Source: Haloterrigena sp. KLK7 (GTDB lineage: Archaea > Halobacteriota > Halobacteria > Halobacteriales > Natrialbaceae). From it: a DNA stretch of 64,000 nt. The first letter of the stretch is position 1. Each line of letters opens with the position of its first letter. The notes under the pieces are model-generated. The model searched no databases. It worked only from the letters and a program-made list of their open reading frames with translations, and was not told the origin of the DNA. Where the stretch lies: contig NZ_CP149787.1 of assembly GCF_037914945.1 (NCBI RefSeq), positions 2,604,001 to 2,668,000 of the forward strand, in the 5' to 3' direction. A program made the translations under genes and the position numbers. Positions 63,765 through 64,000 of this stretch are shown in pieces.

Positions 63765-64000
63765 ATGTCCTTCCATCTCGAGCCGGAGCGGGAAGCGATT
63801 CGCGACGCGGTCAGGGAGTTCGGCGAGAACGAGATCCGACCGATCGCCGCGGAGTACGAGGCCGAACAGCGGTATCCGGCGGAACTGCTCGCCGATGCCG
63901 CCGCCCTCGACTTCGTGGCACCCCACGTCCCCGAGGCGTACGGCGGCGCCGGAATGGACCCGATCTCGACCGCGATCGTCACCGAGGAACTGTGGCGGGC
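63765..64000 (+). CDS. Acyl-CoA dehydrogenase, 3' part outside window
   Basis: ATG 63765 opens 'MSFHLEPEREAIRDAVREF' and continues 'ENEIRPIAAEYEAEQRYP' to 'EAYGGAGMDP', the N-terminal helical domain of acyl-CoA dehydrogenases. The frame is open to the window end. Works in beta-oxidation or amino-acid breakdown; the exact substrate is unknown. Confidence 0.88.
   Translation, partial: MSFHLEPEREAIRDAVREFGENEIRPIAAEYEAEQRYPAELLADAAALDFVAPHVPEAYGGAGMDPISTAIVTEELWR

Overview
The window is chromosomal DNA of a haloarchaeon, most likely from the Natrialbales (Haloterrigena/Natrinema-like). The evidence is a very high GC content, strongly acidic proteins, TATA-like boxes about 25-30 bases before many start codons (leaderless transcription), bacterioruberin and archaeal-lipid genes, HalOD1 and HTH-10 (Bat-type) regulators, and a seven-gene Mnh antiporter operon. 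The species is an inference. No rRNA, tRNA, CRISPR array or intact insertion sequence was seen. About sixty protein genes are supported, including several small ones (47-57 codons).

Layout. 1-3057: 3' part of a large secreted repeat protein. 3.1-12.7 kb: small conserved haloarchaeal genes, gamma carbonic anhydrase-like protein, a metallo-beta-lactamase lipoprotein coupled to a DUF3006 protein, OsmC, a DUF457-type membrane hydrolase, an UPF0173 hydrolase, a DHH/RecJ-like protein with S1 and OB domains, and a SHOCT protein. 12.7-16.1 kb: an AT-richer accessory island with small orphan genes, a tandem repeat and a gene remnant. 16.2-22.4 kb: mnhABCDEFG on the minus strand. 22.6-28.2 kb: tenA with an unknown partner, elp3, a cold-shock protein, and a formate/nitrite-type channel fused to two UspA domains. 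28.4-35.1 kb: carotenoid genes crtD-lyeJ-cruF, then crtB with a Bat-like sensor-regulator. 35.2-41.1 kb: a four-gene operon of membrane-anchored, pilin-like proteins with no ATPase or platform gene in the window. 41.2-50.7 kb: a PQQ-type propeller lipoprotein, ornithine cyclodeaminase-like protein, msrB, a two-wHTH regulator, ilvE, GGGP synthase and Sir2. 50.9-64 kb: aspS, secreted hydrolase, pantoate kinase, a membrane protein with thirteen W-x-W repeats, HTH-10 regulators, methyltransferase, phosphopantothenate synthetase, tyrS and the start of an acyl-CoA dehydrogenase.

Functional themes. Several genes serve archaeal central metabolism: GGGP synthase makes the ether-lipid backbone, pantoate kinase and phosphopantothenate synthetase are the two archaeal CoA-specific steps, and crtB/crtD/lyeJ/cruF make C50 carotenoids. 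The Mnh complex exports sodium using the proton gradient. Signal input comes from HalOD1 and HTH-10 proteins.

The most interesting non-gene signal is a dispersed structured repeat (11952-12105 and 58651-58898). Its 11-bp stem with a 12-nt loop is kept between copies by two compensatory base-pair changes, and one copy carries three extra hairpins. A different five-hairpin array lies behind aspS. Other points of interest are the orphan pilin-like operon, the degenerate DHH motifs of the RecJ-like protein, the 13-repeat membrane protein, the channel-UspA fusion and the decayed gene at 14.2-14.4 kb.
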